Shown here: positions 43,552-53,293 of the stretch, piece by piece
Layout of the letters: each line of letters starts with the position of its first letter
How positions within the stretch are numbered: position 1 is the stretch's first letter
From: Planotetraspora silvatica
GTDB lineage: Bacteria > Actinomycetota > Actinomycetes > Streptosporangiales > Streptosporangiaceae
Direction of reading: 5' to 3'
DNA length: 64,000 nt
Assembly (NCBI RefSeq): GCF_016863315.1
Contig: NZ_BOOQ01000021.1
Span: 1-64,000 of the forward strand
Notes under the pieces: model-generated
Told to the model about the DNA's origin: nothing
Database searches by the model: none
What the model saw: only the letters and a program-made list of their open reading frames with translations
Made by a program: the position numbers and the translations under genes

Positions 43552-44391
43552 ATGAACTCAGGCGAACGTGGCGGATCGCACGAGGACCGCTGCTCGCTCC
43601 TCAGCGCCGAGATCGACCGGTTGGTGGACGTCGTGCGGGGCGGCGATCCCGCGGCCGAGGTCCCCACCTGCCCCGGGTGGACCCTGACGCGGCTGCTGAA
43701 GCACGTCGGCATCGTTCACCGCTGGGTGCGCCATCTCGTCGCCGAGCGGGTCACCGAGCCCCTGTGGTCTCGCGACCTCCCGGTCACCATGCCCGGCGAC
43801 CCCGGGGCGTACCCGGACTGGCTGGCGGAGGGAGGCGCCGAACTGGTCACCGCGTTGCGGGACGCCGATCCCGGCACCGCGGTGTGGTCGTGGAGCGCAC
43901 GGCCCGATGTGGGTTTCTGGAGTCGGCGGATGTTGCACGAGACCACGGTCCACCGCGCCGACGCCGAACTCGCCCTCGGGCGCGAGCCTCACATCGAGGC
44001 CCGCACGGCGGTCGACGGCGTCGACGAGTTCCTCGCCAACATCAAGGTGGCCCCGTGGATGACCGAGTCCCTGCGGGAACTGGGCGGGGCCGGGGAGACC
44101 CTCCACATCCACGCCACCGACACCCCCGGTCGCGACCCGCACGCCACCCCCGGCGAGGGCGTCCCCGCCGCCCACCCGCACGACCGTGACTCCGGCGAGT
44201 GGACGATCACGCTGAGCCCCGGCACGTTCACGTGGACGCACGGCCACGGCAAGGGCGACGTCGCCGTGCGCGGGCCGATGAGTGATCTCCTGCTCCTGCT
44301 GTACGGCCGCCGCGAGCCGTCCGACGGGCGCTTCGAGGTGTTCGGCGACCGCGACCTGCTCGCCCGCTGGCTGGCGAAGACCTCCCTCTGA
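43552..44391 (+). CDS. Maleylpyruvate isomerase (MDMPI) family, mycothiol-dependent type
   Basis: A 279-aa protein with the MDMPI_N DinB-like four-helix domain (LLSAEIDRLVDVV, TCPGWTLTRLLKHVG) and an MDMPI C-terminal domain. Metal-ligand candidates are the His in LLKHVG and the HETTVHR pair. An ATG at 43540 is in frame four codons upstream; 43552 is chosen by weak preference. The family uses mycothiol or related thiols, but most paralogues have unknown substrates. Confidence 0.82.
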   Translation: MNSGERGGSHEDRCSLLSAEIDRLVDVVRGGDPAAEVPTCPGWTLTRLLKHVGIVHRWVRHLVAERVTEPLWSRDLPVTMPGDPGAYPDWLAEGGAELVTALRDADPGTAVWSWSARPDVGFWSRRMLHETTVHRADAELALGREPHIEARTAVDGVDEFLANIKVAPWMTESLRELGGAGETLHIHATDTPGRDPHATPGEGVPAAHPHDRDSGEWTITLSPGTFTWTHGHGKGDVAVRGPMSDLLLLLYGRREPSDGRFEVFGDRDLLARWLAKTSL

Positions 44392-44393
44392 GA

Positions 44394-44639
44394 TCAGCCG
44401 ATCTTCTCCGGCGGCCCCGCGATCATCCGGCATTGATGGTCGCCGTATTCGAGGCATTCCGCGCAGGACAGCCGGCCGTCCAGATGACCGTCGCAGACGC
44501 GTCGTTCACGAGTGTGGTAGCAGTCGCACGAGAAGACGGCGGACCAGGTCGCGATCGCGTCACAGGTGCCTCCATACGGATGATTGATCACTTCACACCG
44601 AGGCGTCCTCGGCCGGGCGTGTTCCGGAGTGTCGGACAT
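44394..44639 (-). CDS. Small Cys-rich protein, probable zinc binder
   Basis: An 81-aa protein with eight Cys and several His (C15, C26, CDC, C..GH, CAEC, C), arranged like a small zinc-binding module. Function unknown. It is convergent with the MDMPI-family gene, with the two stop codons only 2 nt apart. Confidence 0.6.
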   Translation of the reverse strand: MSDTPEHARPRTPRCEVINHPYGGTCDAIATWSAVFSCDCYHTRERRVCDGHLDGRLSCAECLEYGDHQCRMIAGPPEKIG

Positions 44640-44907
44640 CGGAACTGGGCTCCCTCGCTCGGACTATGGCGAGCATCGTGCGTGCCGGCCCGATCCGTCC
44701 TGGTCATCGCGGATTCCCCTGGCGTCCCAGCCTTGCCCGCGTGGGCGGGGCGGTCGACGCCATCAATGAACCATTCATCCTCACTTAATGCCATATAAGC
44801 GGTATGCGTGCTTTGTGTACCGATGGATGGACTGTGGGTATAGGTGCCGAGAGGAATGTCCGGGGCAGGCCCCGCCTCTCATCCCGGCGGGACGGCGAGG
44901 AGGCACC

Positions 44908-46299
44908 GTGAACGAGCGACCGGGCCAGGTCCTGGTGCTGTACGGCATCACCGGGGACCTCGCCAGGAAACTGGTCCTCCCCGCGCTGTACAGGCTCACC
45001 CTCCACAAGAAACTCGATCTGCCGATCGTCGGCGTCGCCCACGGCCACCTGGATCACGATCAGCTCCGGCGGCACGTGCACGACAGCGTCGCCGCCGCAT
45101 GCGAGCAGGTCGACGAGGCGGCCGTGGAGGCTCTCCTCTCCCGGATCGAACTGGTCTCCGGCGAACTCGCCGACCACGCCACCTACGAAGGCGTCGGCCG
45201 GGCCATAGGTGACCGGGGATTCGCCGTCCACTACCTGGCCGTGCCGCCCTCCCTGTTCGCGCAGATAGCCGAGGGACTGGACGCGGCGGGTCTCACCGCC
45301 GACGCGCGACTGGTGGTGGAGAAGCCGTTCGGGGACGACCTCGAGTCCGCGGAGCGCCTCAACGAGGAGCTCCATCGGCACTTCCCCGAGGATCGGTTGT
45401 TGCGGGTCGACCACTTCCTCGGCAAGGACGCCGTCGAGAACCTCCTGATGTTCCGCTTCGCCAACAGCATCCTCGAGCCGGTCTGGAACCGCGCCCACGT
45501 CGCCTCCGTCCAGATCACGATGGCCGAGTCGTTCGACGTCGCCGACCGGGGCAGGTTCTACGACGCGGTCGGGACCGTCAGGGACGTCGTGCAGAACCAC
45601 CTCCTGCAGGTGCTGGCCTACCTGGCGATGGATCCGCCGTCCGACGACAGTGCCGAGGCCGAGCGCGACGAGAAGCGGCGGCTGCTGTGCGCGGTGCGGG
45701 CGATCGACCCGGGCGAGACGGTGCGCGGGCAGTACGCCGGCTACCCGAACACTCCGGGCGTCGCCGCGGGGTCGACGACGGAGACGTACGTGGCGACGCG
45801 GCTCTGGATCGACAACTGGCGCTGGGCCGACGTCCCCTTCCTCATCAGGGCCGGCAAGGCGCTCGCGGTCACCACCACCGAGATCGCCGTCGAGTTCCGC
45901 AGGCCGCCGCGCGTCCTGTTCCTGTCCCGCGACTGCGAACGTCCCGCGCCCAACATCGTGCGGTTCCGGCTCCAGCCCGGCCCGGGGGTGACGTTCCGCC
46001 TGCTCGCCAAGGATCCGAACACCCCCGTGGGCACCCGCGAGGTGAACGTCTCGGTCGACTTCGCGAGCCAGCTGGGCTACACCGAGAGCGCCTACGAGCG
46101 GATCTTCACCGGCGCGCTCTCCGGAGATCCGCGACTCTTCGCCCGCGAGGACACCGTCGAGGAGGCCTGGCGCATCGTCGATCCCATCCTGGACGCCAAG
46201 GCGCCGCCGGAGCCGTACGAACGCGGCAGCTGGGGGCCCGCCGCGGCGGACCGGCTCGCCCCAGGCGGCCGCTGGCTTCCGACCGAGGTGCACCCATGA
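44908..46299 (+). CDS. zwf: Glucose-6-phosphate 1-dehydrogenase
   Basis: A 463-aa enzyme oxidising glucose 6-phosphate to 6-phosphogluconolactone. NADP-binding GITGDLARK (about residues 13-21) and substrate/catalytic RVDHFLGK with H169 are visible; EKPFG matches the family. GTG at 44908 is chosen because GAGGAGG lies at 44897-44903. First gene of a pentose-phosphate operon zwf-tkt-pgi-gnd. Slightly shorter than the housekeeping form (about 500 residues), suggesting a paralogue dedicated to this cluster. Confidence 0.94.
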   Translation: MNERPGQVLVLYGITGDLARKLVLPALYRLTLHKKLDLPIVGVAHGHLDHDQLRRHVHDSVAAACEQVDEAAVEALLSRIELVSGELADHATYEGVGRAIGDRGFAVHYLAVPPSLFAQIAEGLDAAGLTADARLVVEKPFGDDLESAERLNEELHRHFPEDRLLRVDHFLGKDAVENLLMFRFANSILEPVWNRAHVASVQITMAESFDVADRGRFYDAVGTVRDVVQNHLLQVLAYLAMDPPSDDSAEAERDEKRRLLCAVRAIDPGETVRGQYAGYPNTPGVAAGSTTETYVATRLWIDNWRWADVPFLIRAGKALAVTTTEIAVEFRRPPRVLFLSRDCERPAPNIVRFRLQPGPGVTFRLLAKDPNTPVGTREVNVSVDFASQLGYTESAYERIFTGALSGDPRLFAREDTVEEAWRIVDPILDAKAPPEPYERGSWGPAAADRLAPGGRWLPTEVHP

Positions 46300-48368
46300 C
46301 CGACCTAGACACGCTGTCGATCAACACCATCCGCGGCCTGTGCGTCGATGCCGTGCAGAAGGCGAACTCCGGGCACCCCGGGACTCCGCTCGACATCGCG
46401 CCCGTGGCGTACACGTTGTGGCAGCGCTTCCTGAGGTTCGACCCGGCCAACCCGATCTGGCCGAACCGCGACCGTTTCGTGCTCTCGGAGGGCCACGCCT
46501 CGGCGCTGCTGTGGTCCCTGTTCCACCTGAGCGGCGTTCGCGCCGTCGATCCCGACTACGAGATCCTCGGCCGTCCGGCCGTCACACTCGAGGACCTGGA
46601 GACGTTCCGCCAGCTCGGGTCGCACGCGCCGGGGCATCCCGAATACCGCCTGACCAGCGGCGTCGAGGCGACCACCGGCCCGCTCGGTCAGGGCGTGGCG
46701 ACGTCGGTCGGCATGGCGATCGCCGGCAGGTGGCTGGCCGCGCGCTACAACCGGAAAGGGTTCCCGCTGTTCGACTTCGACGTGTACGCGCTGGCGGGCG
46801 ACGGCTGCATGATGGAGGGCGTCTCGTCGGAGGCCGCCTCACTCGCGGGCCATCTGGGCCTGGCGAAGCTGTGCTGGATCTACGACTCCAACCGGGTGAC
46901 GATCGAGGGCCGCACCGGGATCACCTTCACCGAGGACGTCGCCGCCCGCTTCATCGCGTACGGCTGGAACGTCACGACGGTGTCGGACGCGAACGACCTC
47001 AACCAGGTGAGCCGTGCCCTGCACGCGTTCAGGGCCGAGCACGAGCGGCCCACCCTCGTGGTGGTGCACAGCCACATCGGCTACGGCTCCCCCGTCGAGG
47101 ACACCCCGAAGGCTCACGGGGAACCGCTCGGGCCCGACGGCGTCAGGGCGGCGAAACGCTTCTTCGGCCTGCCGGAGGACGCCGACTTCCACGTCCCGCC
47201 GGAGGTCTACGAGTGCTTCGCCCGGGGCGTCGGCGAACGCGGGGCCAAGGCCAGGACCGCCTGGGAGACGACCCTCACGGCGTACCGGGGCGCGCATCCC
47301 GACCTCGCCGACGAACTCGACCGGATCCAGCGCAGGGAGCTTCCCGACGGATGGGCGGAGGCCCTGCCGGTCTTCCCGGCCGACCCCAAGGGGATGGCCA
47401 CCCGCGACTCCTCCGGCCACGTGCTCAACGCGCTCGCGCAGGCGATCCCGTGGCTGCTCGGCGGCTCCGCCGACCTTTCGCCCTCGACGAAGACCCACCT
47501 GTCCTTCGAGGGCGCCGGTGACTTCCAACCGGGCGAGCCGGGCGGGCGCAACCTCCATTTCGGTGTGCGGGAACACGCGTCCGCCGCCGCCGCGAACGGC
47601 ATGGCCCTCACCAAGCTCCGCCCGTTCTGGTCGGGCTTCCTGATCTTCTCCGACTACGCGCGGGGGGCCATCCGGTTGTCGGCGCTCATGGAGATCCCGG
47701 TTCTGCACATCTTCACGCACGACTCGATCGGCGTCGGCGAGGACGGGCCCACACACCAGCCGGTCGAGCAACTCGCCTCGCTGCGCGCGATGCCCGGTCT
47801 GCTGGTCTTCCGGCCGGCCGACGCGAACGAGGTGGTGGAGACCTGGCGGATCGTGGCCGGGCTGCGGCGCGAGCCCGCGGCGCTGGTCCTGTCCCGGCAG
47901 GCGCTGCCCACGCTCGACCGGTCCCGGTACGGCGCGGCCTCCGGGGTGGCGAAGGGCGCCTACATACTGGCGGAGGCGCCCTCGGGCGACCCGGACGTCA
48001 TCATCCTCGCCACGGGCTCCGAGGTGTCGATCGCCCTCGCCGCCCGCGACGACCTGGCCGAGGAGGGAATCGGCGCCCGCGTGGTGAGCATGCCGTGCTG
48101 GGAGCTGTTCGACCGCCAGCCCAGGGCGTACCGCGACGAGGTCCTGCCGCCGGCGGTGAAGGCCAGGGTGGCGGTCGAACAGGCCTCGACCCTCGGCTGG
48201 GACCGCTACGTCGGCGACGGGGGTGTCGTCGTCGGCATGCACACCTTCGGCGCCTCCGCGCCCCTCAAGCAGTTGCTCACGAAGTTCGGCTTCACTCCGG
48301 AACGTGTGGCGGGGATCGCCCGCGACCTCGTGACGGGGGCGCGCGCGTCCGATGCGGATCCCGGGTGA
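46296..48368 (+). CDS. tkt: Transketolase
   Basis: A 690-aa thiamine-diphosphate enzyme of the pentose phosphate pathway. The opening [24 protein letters not shown], the cofactor motif [18 protein letters not shown] and the catalytic region [21 protein letters not shown] are all intact. The start overlaps the zwf stop by ATGA. Confidence 0.96.
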   Translation: MTDLDTLSINTIRGLCVDAVQKANSGHPGTPLDIAPVAYTLWQRFLRFDPANPIWPNRDRFVLSEGHASALLWSLFHLSGVRAVDPDYEILGRPAVTLEDLETFRQLGSHAPGHPEYRLTSGVEATTGPLGQGVATSVGMAIAGRWLAARYNRKGFPLFDFDVYALAGDGCMMEGVSSEAASLAGHLGLAKLCWIYDSNRVTIEGRTGITFTEDVAARFIAYGWNVTTVSDANDLNQVSRALHAFRAEHERPTLVVVHSHIGYGSPVEDTPKAHGEPLGPDGVRAAKRFFGLPEDADFHVPPEVYECFARGVGERGAKARTAWETTLTAYRGAHPDLADELDRIQRRELPDGWAEALPVFPADPKGMATRDSSGHVLNALAQAIPWLLGGSADLSPSTKTHLSFEGAGDFQPGEPGGRNLHFGVREHASAAAANGMALTKLRPFWSGFLIFSDYARGAIRLSALMEIPVLHIFTHDSIGVGEDGPTHQPVEQLASLRAMPGLLVFRPADANEVVETWRIVAGLRREPAALVLSRQALPTLDRSRYGAASGVAKGAYILAEAPSGDPDVIILATGSEVSIALAARDDLAEEGIGARVVSMPCWELFDRQPRAYRDEVLPPAVKARVAVEQASTLGWDRYVGDGGVVVGMHTFGASAPLKQLLTKFGFTPERVAGIARDLVTGARASDADPG

Positions 48369-48467
48369 GCAGCGGACCGAACGCATGGGGAAGGATGCAA
48401 TCACTGAGAACTTTCGCAGCGACCGCCCGCCCGGCGGCCACCTCGCCAGCGACCGGAGGAATTACCG

Positions 48468-50093
48468 ATGTCCACCACCCCGCTCCGTGACCGCGCCTCC
48501 TGGAAGGCGCTCGAGCGGCATCACGCCGAGATCAGCGGTCGCCACCTGCGTGAGCTGTTCGCCGAGGACCCCGGGCGGGGCGAGCGCATGTCCGCGGAGG
48601 CGGCCGGGCTGTACCTCGACTACTCGAAGAACCGCGTCACCGACGAGACGATGGGCCTGCTGGCAGATCTCGCGCGGGAGTCGGAGCTGGAGCGGCGCAG
48701 GGACATGATGTTCCGCGGCGAGAAGATAAACACCTCCGAGGGAAGGTCGGTGCTCCACGTCGCGCTGCGAATGCCGAAGGGCGCCTCGCTCGTCGTCGAC
48801 GGCACCGACGTCGCCGCCGAGGTCCACGACGTCCTCGACCGGATGGCCGACTTCGCCCGCCACGTCCGGTCGGGCCAGTGGAAGGGCCACACGGGCAAGC
48901 CCATCAAGAACATCGTCAACATCGGCATCGGCGGCTCCGACCTCGGGCCCGTCATGGCCTACGAGGCTCTGCGCCACTACACCAAGCGCGACCTGACGTT
49001 CCGTTTCGTCTCCAACGTCGACTCGACCGACTTCGCCGAGGCGACCCACGACCTGTTCGCGGACGAGACGTTGTTCATCGTCTCGTCCAAGACGTTCGGC
49101 ACACTGGAGACGCTCACCAACGCCCACTCCGCGCGTGACTGGGTCGTCGGCCAGCTGGGCACCGACGAAGCGGTCGCGCGGCACTTCGTCGCGGTCTCCA
49201 CGAACGCCGAACGCGTCGCGGAGTTCGGCATCGACACCGCCAACATGTTCGGCTTCTGGGACTGGGTCGGCGGCCGGTACTCGATGGACTCGGCCATCGG
49301 CCTGTCGACGATGCTCGCCATCGGGCCCGAGCACTTCGCCGAGATGCTGGCGGGCTTCCACGAGATGGACGAGCACTTCCGCACGGCGCCGCTCGCGGAG
49401 AACCTGCCGGTGATCATGGGGTTGCTCTCCGTGTGGTACGTGAACTTCTTCGGCGTGCAGAGCATCGGCGTCATGCCGTACGAGCAGTATCTGAAGCGGT
49501 TCCCCGCCTACCTCCAGCAGCTCACCATGGAGTCGAACGGCAAGCACGTGACCCTGGACGGCCGGGCGGTCGACTACGACACCGGCCCCGTCTACTGGGG
49601 CGAGCCGGGCACGAACGGCCAGCACAGCTTCTACCAGCTCATCCACCAGGGCACACGGCTGATTCCCGTCGACCTGATCGGTTTCGGGAAGAGCCTCAAC
49701 CCGCTGCGCGACCACCACGACCTGCTGATGGCCAACGTCTTCGCGCAGGCGCAGGCCCTCGCCTTCGGCAAGACGGAGGAGGAGGTCAGGGCCGAGGGCA
49801 CCCCGGACCACGTCGTGCCGCACCGGGTCATGGAGGGCAACCGGCCGACCAACGTGCTGCTCGCCGAACGGCTCACCCCCCACCTGCTCGGGGCACTGGT
49901 GGCGCTCTACGAGCACATCGTCTTCGTCCAGGGGACGATCTGGAGCGTCGACTCCTTCGACCAGTGGGGTGTGGAGCTCGGCAAGGTGCTCGCCGGCCAG
50001 ATCGCCCCGGAACTGCTGAGCGACGAGGAGCCCGAACTCGCCCACGACTCGTCCACCAACACCCTCATCCGACGGTACCGGGGGCTCAAGTAG
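48468..50093 (+). CDS. pgi: Glucose-6-phosphate isomerase
   Basis: A 541-aa enzyme interconverting glucose 6-phosphate and fructose 6-phosphate. The PGI signatures are present ([18 protein letters not shown] near residue 146, [13 protein letters not shown] near 265, and the catalytic Lys region near the C-terminus). 99 nt after tkt with GGAGG upstream (48456-48460 region). Confidence 0.96.
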   Translation: MSTTPLRDRASWKALERHHAEISGRHLRELFAEDPGRGERMSAEAAGLYLDYSKNRVTDETMGLLADLARESELERRRDMMFRGEKINTSEGRSVLHVALRMPKGASLVVDGTDVAAEVHDVLDRMADFARHVRSGQWKGHTGKPIKNIVNIGIGGSDLGPVMAYEALRHYTKRDLTFRFVSNVDSTDFAEATHDLFADETLFIVSSKTFGTLETLTNAHSARDWVVGQLGTDEAVARHFVAVSTNAERVAEFGIDTANMFGFWDWVGGRYSMDSAIGLSTMLAIGPEHFAEMLAGFHEMDEHFRTAPLAENLPVIMGLLSVWYVNFFGVQSIGVMPYEQYLKRFPAYLQQLTMESNGKHVTLDGRAVDYDTGPVYWGEPGTNGQHSFYQLIHQGTRLIPVDLIGFGKSLNPLRDHHDLLMANVFAQAQALAFGKTEEEVRAEGTPDHVVPHRVMEGNRPTNVLLAERLTPHLLGALVALYEHIVFVQGTIWSVDSFDQWGVELGKVLAGQIAPELLSDEEPELAHDSSTNTLIRRYRGLK

Positions 50094-50118
50094 GCCCCAC
50101 CTGAGCCCGGCGAAGCAC

Positions 50119-50200
50119 GGGCGCGACGCTCGGACTTCCCCGGGCAGGACGCTCAGGCTTCGCCGAGCAGGAACGCCCGGGCTTCGCCTGGGCGGGACGG
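50119..50200 (+). repeat. 23-bp tandem repeat between pgi and gnd
   Basis: Units at 50119-50141, 50142-50164, 50165-50188 and a partial one at 50189-50200, each of the form GGGCAGGACGCTCGGGCTTC plus CCC/GCC. It fills almost the whole pgi-gnd gap just before the gnd ribosome site (GGGAGGAG). Confidence 0.75.
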
Positions 50201-50208
50201 GAGGAGCA

Positions 50209-51258
50209 ATGGCGACGGACAGGCCCATGCAGCTCGGCATGATCGGCCTCGGCCGGATGGGGGCCAACCTCGTCCGCCGGCTCATGCGGGACGGCCATCG
50301 CTGTGTCGTCTACGACGTCGACGAGAGCGCCGTGCGCGGACTCGAAGGCGAGGGCGCGACCGGCGCCACCTCCCTCCAGGACTTCGTGGCCAAGCTGGAC
50401 AGGCCGCGGGCGATCTGGCTCATGCTGCCCGCGGCCGTCGTGGAGCCGATGCTCGGCAAGCTCACCGATCTGCTCGACGAGGACGACGTCGTGATCGACG
50501 GCGGCAACTCCTACTACCGGGACGACATGACCCGGGCCAAACGGCTCGCCGCGAAGCGGATCCACTACGTCGACTGCGGCACGTCAGGCGGGGTCTGGGG
50601 CCTCGATCGCGGGTACTGCCTCATGATCGGCGGCCAGGCCGCGGCCGTCCAGCGGCTCGATCCGATCTTCCGTACGATCGCGCCCGGCGCCGGCGGCGTG
50701 GAACCCACGCCGAGCAGGGCCAAGGGGGACGGGACCGCCGCGGAGGGCTACCTCCACTGCGGCCCCAGCGGCGCGGGGCACTTCGTGAAGATGATCCACA
50801 ACGGCGTCGAGTACGGCATGATGGGCGCGATCGCCGAGGGCCTGTCCATCATCCGCCACGCCAACGTGGGCAAGGAGGGCCGCGAGATCGACGCCGAGAC
50901 GGCGCCGCTCCGCGACCCCGAGGCGTACCAGTACGACATCGACGTCGCCGAGGTCGCGGAGGTCTGGCGCCGCGGCTCCGTCGTCTCGTCGTGGCTCGTC
51001 GACCTGCTGGCGGACGCGCTCGCACGCTCGCCTCAACTCGACGGCTTCGAGGGGCGCGTCTCCGACTCCGGCGAGGGCCGCTGGACGGTGGACGCGGCGA
51101 TCGACGAGGGCGTCCCCGCCCCGGTCATCACGGCGGCCCTCATCGAGCGCTTCGAATCGCGCGGGCTCGGGCGGTTCACCGACGTGGCCCTGTCCGCGAT
51201 GCGCAGCGAGTTCGGCGGCCACGCCGAAAAACGCGCCCGCCCCACCCCTCCGGCGTGA
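50209..51258 (+). CDS. gnd: 6-phosphogluconate dehydrogenase, decarboxylating (short form)
   Basis: A 349-aa enzyme with Rossmann motif GLGRMGANLVRRLMRDG and substrate motifs CGTSGGVWGLDRGYC and KMIHNGVEYGMM. It converts 6-phosphogluconate to ribulose 5-phosphate. It is of the short (about 300-350 residue) class rather than the 470-residue class. The TGA stop (51256-51258) is contributed by the first unit of the 53-bp repeat array. Confidence 0.94.
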   Translation: MATDRPMQLGMIGLGRMGANLVRRLMRDGHRCVVYDVDESAVRGLEGEGATGATSLQDFVAKLDRPRAIWLMLPAAVVEPMLGKLTDLLDEDDVVIDGGNSYYRDDMTRAKRLAAKRIHYVDCGTSGGVWGLDRGYCLMIGGQAAAVQRLDPIFRTIAPGAGGVEPTPSRAKGDGTAAEGYLHCGPSGAGHFVKMIHNGVEYGMMGAIAEGLSIIRHANVGKEGREIDAETAPLRDPEAYQYDIDVAEVAEVWRRGSVVSSWLVDLLADALARSPQLDGFEGRVSDSGEGRWTVDAAIDEGVPAPVITAALIERFESRGLGRFTDVALSAMRSEFGGHAEKRARPTPPA

Positions 51259-51466
51259 TCATGCACACCTTCGGCCGCGGTATTCCTGACCTGCCGCTTT
51301 CATGTTCGTGATCATGCACACTTTCGGTTGCGTCGCCCTTGACCTGGCCAAACTCCATCCGTGATCATGCACACTTTCCGGAACGGCGTGGCCGACCTGC
51401 TCCAATAGCGCCCGTGATCATGCACTGGTCGCGGATGCGGTGTGGCAGGGGGATGAGATCCGGGCG
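51255..51466 (+). repeat. 53-bp repeat array A, left part, four forward units
   Basis: The core GTGATCATGCAC starts at 51255, 51308, 51361 and 51414, exactly 53 bp apart. Each complete unit continues with A-C-nn-TTCG-type sequence and has GACCTG at unit positions 34-39; the rest varies. The fourth unit decays after about 25 bp, before the YjbR-like gene. The gap from gnd to that gene contains nothing else. Confidence 0.95.
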
Positions 51467-51507
51467 ATCCCGGAGAAATGTCGGAGCACTCTGGTACATG
51501 TAAAGCC

Positions 51508-51852
51508 ATGGGTGTGACCGTCGACGAGTTCCTGAAGATGCTGGGCGATCTCCCTGAGGTCAAGCTGAGCGACAGCGACAGCTGGATCGCGCTGAAGGTG
51601 CGCGGCAAGGGCTTCGGCTACCTGTGGGAGCGGACCGAGACCGTGGGCCTCAAGGCGACGATCGAGGAGCAGATCGCGTTGGTGGCCGAGCGCCCCGACG
51701 TGTTCGAGGTCCAGTTCACCACGGGCAGGTTCGGCTGGGTCGTCGTGCATCTGGCGAAGATCGATCGGGAGGAGCTGTTCGAGCTCGTCACCGAGGCATG
51801 GTGCCTGACCGCCCCCAAGCAACTCGTCACCGCCCACGAGTCCCGCCACTGA
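51508..51852 (+). CDS. MmcQ/YjbR-family protein
   Basis: A 114-aa protein of the YjbR/MmcQ family (CyaY-like fold, sometimes annotated DNA-binding). It has the hallmark FLKMLGDLPEVKL, KVRGKGFGYL, ALVAERPDVF and TEAWCLTAPKQLV. An in-frame ATG at 51478 with GGAG only 2 nt upstream is an alternative start. It is enclosed on both sides by 53-bp repeats, the next unit starting 12 nt after its stop. Confidence 0.85.
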   Translation: MGVTVDEFLKMLGDLPEVKLSDSDSWIALKVRGKGFGYLWERTETVGLKATIEEQIALVAERPDVFEVQFTTGRFGWVVVHLAKIDREELFELVTEAWCLTAPKQLVTAHESRH

Positions 51853-51863
51853 CCCCCCCTGGC

Positions 51864-52075
51864 GTGATCATGCACAGATTCGGCAGAGGCACCCCTGGTC
51901 GGCCCCGACCTTGTTCGTGATCATGCACGCATTCGGGAAAACCACCCCTGACCAGCCCCGACATCGGGCGTGATCATGCACTGGTTCCGTTGCATTGCCT
52001 CCGACCAGCCACGACGCCAACCGTGATCATGCATGGATTCGTGACCGAGACGGCGAACTCCACGGTCGATGATCA
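51864..52075 (+). repeat. 53-bp repeat array A, middle part, four forward units
   Basis: Cores at 51864, 51917, 51970 and 52023 (the last reads GTGATCATGCAT), again exactly 53 bp apart. The last unit runs into the inverted units at the turning point around 52047-52075. Confidence 0.95.
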
Positions 52076-52205
52076 CATGACACGTACGTGCATGATCACC
52101 AAGCCATCCGGCCCAGGTCAGAGCCGCTTTCCTCGAATCTGTGCATGATCACGAACGACAAATCCCCAAATCAAGGTGGCTTGCATCGAAAGTGTGCATG
52201 ATCAC
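52047..52205 (-). repeat. 53-bp repeat array A, right part, three inverted units
   Basis: Inverted cores GTGCATGATCAC at 52088-52099, 52141-52152 and 52194-52205, exactly 53 bp apart. Read on the minus strand, the second unit also has GACCTG at positions 34-39. Together with the forward units they make a head-to-head array in the convergent gap between gnd/yjbR-like and the DeoR gene. Confidence 0.95.
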
Positions 52206-52229
52206 GGCCCAAGTTGGGGCTGGTCCGGC

Positions 52230-52352
52230 GTGCACGTCGTCACGAACGAGTCCTTCGCCGGCGCGCCCGTCGAGGCCGATCCGGACACGATGAGAGCGAT
52301 GCTCGACAGATCCCTGCAGGCGACCAGGTTCGAGATCGAGTTCGGCAGGTGA
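52230..52352 (+). pseudogene. Short open frame, possible 3' gene remnant
   Basis: A 40-codon frame (VHVVTNESFAGAPVEADPD, ending ATRFEIEFGR) with protein-like composition but no ribosome site. The frame stays open back into the last inverted repeat unit. It looks like the tail of a lost gene; I cannot name the family. Confidence 0.3.
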
Positions 52353-52369
52353 CGCCTCCCGGCTCTGCG

Positions 52370-53140
52370 TCACACCCTGGTCACGGTCACGCCGGCCTCG
52401 GTGAGACGAGCCGCCGCGTCATCGGACAGTCCGTCATCGGTGATCAAGCTGTCGATCGCGTCGATCGCGCAGATCCGCGCGAACGCCCGGCGGCCGACCT
52501 TGGACGCGTCGGCGACGACCACGACGCGGCCGGCCCGCTCGATGAGCTGGCTGTTGACGCTCGCCTCCCCCTCGTGATGCGCGGTCGCCCCCGCGTCGAC
52601 GTCGATCGCGTCGACCCCGAGGAAGGCGATGTCGATCGCCACCTGTTCCAGCACTCCCGACGCCAGCGGGCCGATCAGCTCGTATGACTGCGGCCGGGCC
52701 ACCCCGCCGGTGACCACGATCTTCACGTGCTGGCGGACGGTCAGCTCCGCCGCGATGTTCAGCGCGTTGGTGACGATCGTGAAGCCGACCTCCGGATCCG
52801 CCACCGTGGCCAGTGCCCGCGCCACCTCTGACGTGGTCGTGCCACCGTTCATCCCGACCACGGCGCCCGGTTCCACCAGGGCCGCGGCCGCCTTGGCGAT
52901 GCGCTGCTTCTCCCCCGCGTGCCTGGCCGTCTTGTACCGCAGGGGGAGGTCGTAGCTCACGCTCTGGGTGACCGCGCCGCCCCGCGTCCGCATCAGCAGC
53001 TGCTGGCCCGCCAGTTCGTCGAAATCACGCCGGATCGTCGCGGTGGAGACCTCCAGCGACTGCGCGGCCTGTTCGACCGACAACCGGCCCTCCTCCGCGA
53101 GGAGTTCGAGGATGGCGTTCCACCGCTCGTACCTGCTCAC
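52370..53140 (-). CDS. DeoR-family sugar regulator (AgaR/GatR-like)
   Basis: A 256-aa repressor with N-terminal helix-turn-helix (LSVEQAAQSLEVSTATIRRDFDEL, about residues 19-42) and the DeoR sugar-phosphate-binding domain (VGMNGGTTTSEVARAL, FLGVDAIDVDAGATAHHEGEA). It is divergent from the AgaS-like gene. A 47-bp box in front of agaS recurs before the PfkB gene, so the regulon probably covers agaS, pfkB and the aldolase, with a sugar phosphate as inducer. Confidence 0.93.
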   Translation of the reverse strand: MSRYERWNAILELLAEEGRLSVEQAAQSLEVSTATIRRDFDELAGQQLLMRTRGGAVTQSVSYDLPLRYKTARHAGEKQRIAKAAAALVEPGAVVGMNGGTTTSEVARALATVADPEVGFTIVTNALNIAAELTVRQHVKIVVTGGVARPQSYELIGPLASGVLEQVAIDIAFLGVDAIDVDAGATAHHEGEASVNSQLIERAGRVVVVADASKVGRRAFARICAIDAIDSLITDDGLSDDAAARLTEAGVTVTRV

Positions 53141-53231
53141 CGTGCCTCACCCTGCCTACTCACGCTGCCCCGCCTCCTGGCGCACTCGCCGCGCACCAGC
53201 CTGGCACACACACCGGATGCCACCCCCAGCT

Positions 53232-53278
53232 CTGCACAAAGCTGTTCAATAATGCTATGAAATATGCAGAAACGAACC
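53232..53278 (+). promoter_or_regulatory. 47-bp promoter/operator box, copy 1 (before agaS-like gene)
   Basis: A conserved block starting CTGCACAAA and ending AAACGAACC with TAATGCTATGAAA in the middle. It matches the block at 58786-58832 at 41 of 47 positions. A+T-rich, directly upstream of the SIS gene and between it and the DeoR gene. Its AAACGAAC element resembles DeoR/AgaR half-sites. Confidence 0.8.
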
Positions 53279-53293
53279 CTATCTGGAGGCGGC

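Noticed and set aside
44788-44907. 40-residue N-terminal extension of zwf
   Set aside because: No ribosome site and no similarity to G6PDH N-termini, whereas GTG 44908 has GAGGAGG and is followed at once by the NADP motif.
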